Shown: positions 61,130-64,000 of the stretch, piece after piece
Numbering within the stretch: position 1 is the first letter of the stretch
Layout: each line of letters opens with the position of its first letter
Origin: Phytopythium helicoides
Taxonomy: Eukaryota > Oomycota > Peronosporomycetes > Pythiales > Pythiaceae
Length of the DNA: 64,000 bases
Direction: 5' to 3'
Assembly (NCBI GenBank): GCA_024867545.1
Contig: JANFNE010000052.1
Coordinates: 186,001-250,000, forward strand
Translations under genes and position numbers: made by a program
The notes under the pieces: model-generated
What the model was told of the DNA's origin: nothing
Seen by the model: only the letters and a program-made list of their open reading frames with translations
The model's database searches: none

Positions 61130-62262
61130 ATGGCGGAGAAGCAGCAGCAAGGCGCCGACGCCAAGAGCGCCAAGGGCCTCGAGCGCGCGGCGGACGAGGG
61201 CCGAGGCGCCAAGAAGCGCGCCAAGCACGCGCGCGCGGGCAGCAAGGACGTTGAGGAGCGCGACGGACTCGACTCGGACGCGACCGAGGACGAGGGCATG
61301 ACGGAGGACGAGGACGAGTCCTCGGGCGACGAGCGAGAGGAGTATGTTAACTTTGACGCCATCCGCGCCAACCTGGGCTCGGCCGCCAGCTCGCACCGCC
61401 GGTCGGTCGTCTCGTCCTTCGTGCCGCCCGACAACCAGTGGGCGCCGCCTGCGTTCCCCAAGAACGCGCAGGACGCCGACGCCATCCGCAGGTCCGTCCG
61501 CAGAACCTGCTGTTCGCCAACATTGCCGAGGAGACGCTAGAGGTGCTCGTCAACGCCATGAAGTACGTCGCGTTCAAGCGCGGCGCGCAGATCATCGCGC
61601 AGGGAGAGGCCGGAGACCTGTTCTACATCCTTGACAGCGGAAACTGCGAGGCGCTCATCAATGGACGCGTCGTTGGCGAGATCGACGGAACCTCAGAGCG
61701 CAACTTCTTCGGCGAGCTCGCGCTGCTGTACGACTCGCCGCGTGCCGCCACGGTGCGCGCAGTCACGGACGTCGAGTGCTGGTCGCTGGACCGTGTGACG
61801 TTCAAACGCGTGCTCATGGCGACGACCATCCAGCAGCGCCAGCTCCACTTGGACTTTGTCGACCAGGTGCCAATCTTCTCGACGCTCTCGGGGTACGAAA
61901 AAATGATTGTAGCAGACGCGTTGCGCACCAAGTACTACGCTCCGGGTGACGTTATCATCGAGGAGAGCACGACTGGCGACGACTTTTACATTGTCGAGGA
62001 CGGCGAAGTCCGTTGCACCAAGGGCGGCGACGAGGTATCAGCGCGGCTCGGGTCCGGCGACTTTTTCGGCGAGCTCGCGCTCGTGACGAACGACCTGCGC
62101 ATGGCGACGGTCACGGCCATGCGCAAAACCAAGTGCTTGGTGCTGGACCGCAAGACATTCAAGCGGCTTCTTGGCCCCATGCAGGAGCACCTTCGCAAGC
62201 GCCAGGACCTGTACGAGCTCTACATGACGGCGCACGAGCGGAGAGCAGCCGTCGTGCACTAA
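61130..62262 (+). CDS. cAMP-dependent protein kinase regulatory subunit, one-base frameshift
   Basis: Regulatory subunit of PKA: binds and inhibits the catalytic subunit until cAMP is bound. N-terminal acidic/basic low-complexity part (61130-61370) without an obvious dimerisation/docking domain; pseudosubstrate-like HRRSVVSSFVPPDNQWAPPAF; then two cyclic-nucleotide-binding domains. Domain A phosphate-binding cassette FGELALLYDSPRAATVRA and domain B FGELALVTNDLRMATVTA keep Gly, Glu and Arg. Reading frame changes at about 61500 (gtccgcagaac where gtccgccagaac is expected for SVRQNLLFAN), a one-base deletion with no room for an intron. With the base restored the protein is about 377 residues. 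In an essential gene this is more likely an assembly error than real loss. Confidence 0.88.
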
Positions 62263-62280
62263 CCCCGTGCAACATTTCAG

Positions 62281-62311
62281 ATGGCTACACTCGGGTCAAG
62301 AGTGTAGCCAT
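62281..62311 (+). other. Perfect 12-bp hairpin in the 3' flank of PKA-R
   Basis: atggctacactc, a 7-base loop (gggtcaa), then gagtgtagccat: a perfect 12-bp stem starting 18 bases after the stop codon. It could form in the 3' UTR of the transcript, or be the footprint of a small palindromic element. Confidence 0.7.
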
Positions 62312-63035
62312 AATACCGTCAGTAGTCGGCTGCAAATGTCTCGTGGAGCGAAGCGAGACATAGTGAGCGCACGTTGTGTGCTGGAACCACCCGGACACAG
62401 CTACTCACGCAACGTAAGGTGCCGACTAGCAGGGTTTTTTAGGTTGCCGGAAGGACGGCATTATGGATTGGTTATTGCAAATATGAACTTCAATCACCAT
62501 TCACGCCGAAGCACTTGATTTGTGTATACAAGAGCGCTCAAAGGTGGCTCGGGGCTGTCCGACCCAGGCCGTCCCCGCCCCGCAGCCTCCGATGAGTTAC
62601 CGCCCTCGTAGCCCTCGCAGGCCCAACGCGGCGGTTTGTGTGGCCATCAAGGAGCTGTCGGCGGCGTAGTTCACGTTTCAAAATGATGCGTGTTAAATCA
62701 ATTTCCGATGGTGCAACCACTCATCGGACTGAATATCGCGCGATGATTGGCTAAAAACCCGTTTTACAGTCGTTTCATTGGATAAAATCAGGATTCGGAA
62801 TGTCGCGGGCCGTTTTCACACCGTCTCCAAGGTGAATTTCTGACTTGTAGAGATGGACGTGGGCATACAAACATCAAGAGAAAAAGGCAACTTCCCAGCT
62901 TCAATAACGCCCTCCAGTCGACAAGTCTCACATGATGGCTTGACCGAATGGCCACGACCCTGCTGGTCCGTCGCTCACTCTCGGATTCGCAGGCGTCCCC
63001 GACAGCTTCCCAACCAGCTCAACACATCCATTGCA
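62312..63035. other. Intergenic spacer and MIOX promoter
   Basis: About 720 bases. A tcactctc string at 62975-62982, 55-60 bases before the ATG, fits the oomycete initiator. A C/G-rich tract near 62550-62660 resembles neither tRNA nor rRNA as far as I can tell. Confidence 0.4.
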
Positions 63036-63914
63036 ATGGCTCCCGGCGCTGACGTCAAGCCCAACCTCGAGGTGCGCGAGCAGGCCGCCCCAGGCAAGAA
63101 GGTCGAGGAGTTCCGCAACTACACGGACTCGGACCGCCAGGAGACCGTCCAGCGCCACTACATGCTCATGCGCCAGAACCAGACGTACGCCTTCAACCGC
63201 AAGATGTACGAGAAGTACGGCAAGTTCACGAACGGCACCATGACGGTGTGGGAGGCGTTCGAGGCGCTCAAGGGATACGTGGACTCGTCGGACCCGGACT
63301 CGAGCCTGCCGAACCTGGAGCACATGCTGCAGACGGCCGAGGGTATCCGCGCCGCGGGTCACCCGGACTGGTTCCAGCTCGTGGGTCTGCTGCACGACAT
63401 GGGCAAGCTGCAGTACCTGTGGGGAAAGAAGGAGGATGGCCAGGAGGGCACCGCCGACGGTGACCAGTGGGCTCTCGGCGGAGACACCTGGGTCGTGGGC
63501 TGCCGCATCCCGGACTCGGTCGTCTTCCCCGAGTTCAACGCGCTCAACCCGGACATGGCGGACGAGCGCTACAACACCGAGTACGGCGTGTACGAGCCGC
63601 ACTGCGGCATGGCCAACCTCGAGTTCGCGTGGGGCCACGACGAGTACCTGTACCGCATGCTGGTGCACAACAAGACGACCATCCCGGCCGAGGGTCTCGC
63701 CATGATCCGCTACCACTCGTGCTACCCGTGGCACAAGGAGAAGGAGTACCAGCACCTGATGGCGGAGGGTGACCAGGAGCTGCTGGACTGGGTGCTTGAG
63801 TTCAACAAGTTCGATCTGTACACCAAGGCGGACACTCGTCCGGACGTCGAGAAGCTCTGGCCGTACTACCAGACGCTCATTGACAAGTACCTCCCGGGAA
63901 AGCTCCAGTGGTAA
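63036..63914 (+). CDS. MIOX: Myo-inositol oxygenase
   Basis: 292 residues from MAPGADVKPNLEVREQ; the open frame upstream to 62853 is not similar to the family. Di-iron oxygenase that cleaves myo-inositol to D-glucuronate. Family blocks in order: FRNYTDSDRQETVQRHY, the HD-type iron site LVGLLHDMGKLQYLWG, WVVGCRIPDSVVFPEFNALNPD, YGVYEPHCGMANLEFAWGHDEY, MIRYHSCYPWHKEKEY, FNKFDLYTKADTRPDVEKLWPYYQTLI and C-terminal KYLPGKLQW. Iron-ligand His and Asp are in HD, GHDEY, RYHSC and FDLY segments. Full length, intronless, cytosolic. Feeds glucuronate into wall sugar or catabolic routes. Confidence 0.97.
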   Translation: MAPGADVKPNLEVREQAAPGKKVEEFRNYTDSDRQETVQRHYMLMRQNQTYAFNRKMYEKYGKFTNGTMTVWEAFEALKGYVDSSDPDSSLPNLEHMLQTAEGIRAAGHPDWFQLVGLLHDMGKLQYLWGKKEDGQEGTADGDQWALGGDTWVVGCRIPDSVVFPEFNALNPDMADERYNTEYGVYEPHCGMANLEFAWGHDEYLYRMLVHNKTTIPAEGLAMIRYHSCYPWHKEKEYQHLMAEGDQELLDWVLEFNKFDLYTKADTRPDVEKLWPYYQTLIDKYLPGKLQW

Positions 63915-64000
63915 AATTTTGGTCTTGAGACGATCAGTTTTTGGTTTGGATACAGTAGTTGATGTCTATTTGCCTGCATCTTTTAAATTGGAATTGAAGG

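Noticed and set aside
1..64000. CRISPR arrays, rRNA or tRNA genes
   Set aside because: No regular repeat-spacer pattern and no convincing cloverleaf or rRNA segment was found by eye; a covariance-model scan would be decisive for tRNA and small RNAs.

Overview
The window is nuclear DNA of a flagellate, mitochondriate eukaryote, almost certainly an oomycete close to Phytophthora/Pythium. Evidence: compact genes with GC-rich third positions and short introns (about 45-77 bp); oomycete-type Inr/FPR start-site motifs (TCAYTYY followed by AAACTTGCC or AATCTTGC) before the carbonic anhydrases; a secreted alpha-carbonic anhydrase family; a WRKY19-like Cys/His repeat protein; a TKL receptor kinase; C2-GRAM-myotubularin-FYVE and GH16/KRE6-like proteins. 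Two genes of ciliary type (a CEP164 homologue and a probable PG-rich-repeat protein) fit a zoospore-forming organism. Species assignment is inference.

Layout. 0-3 kb: two tandem glutathione peroxidases of an apparent DEP-PH-GPX architecture, the first cut by the window edge, the second a frameshifted relic lacking the peroxidatic Cys. 3-9.2 kb (minus strand): a secreted Cys-rich protein, an AAAP amino-acid permease and a leucine-rich-repeat receptor-like TKL kinase. 9.8-23.4 kb: an array of seven alpha-carbonic anhydrase copies (one truncated, one with a frameshift, one chimeric), interrupted by two divergent paralogues with a bacterial-type PH domain. 23.5-29 kb: a PG-rich-repeat gene convergent with the myotubularin gene. 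29-34 kb: gene-poor, with one zinc-binding Cys/His repeat gene. 34-45 kb: CEP164-like, SDHA (mitochondrial complex II), TAF8 (TFIID; six exons resolved) and a KRE6/SKN1-like glucan synthase. 45-49 kb: an MDR reductase with a broken C-terminus and an EF-hand protein. 49.1-53.5 kb: a Fanzor gene (eukaryotic TnpB/Cas12 relative) split by a pogo-like DNA transposon with clean TA target-site duplication and terminal inverted repeats. 54-60 kb: a ZnF-USP deubiquitinase followed by a disrupted unknown gene. 61-64 kb: PKA regulatory subunit, a strong 3' hairpin, and myo-inositol oxygenase.

The most notable system is the nested Fanzor/pogo locus: an RNA-guided-nuclease homologue inactivated by another transposon. 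The carbonic anhydrase array is the best case of recent local evolution: tandem duplication, promoter and signal-peptide exchange, stepwise intron loss.

Caveat: several single-base frameshifts also occur in genes expected to be essential or intact (PKA-R, the receptor kinase). Some apparent lesions may therefore be assembly errors. Exon boundaries were read by eye.
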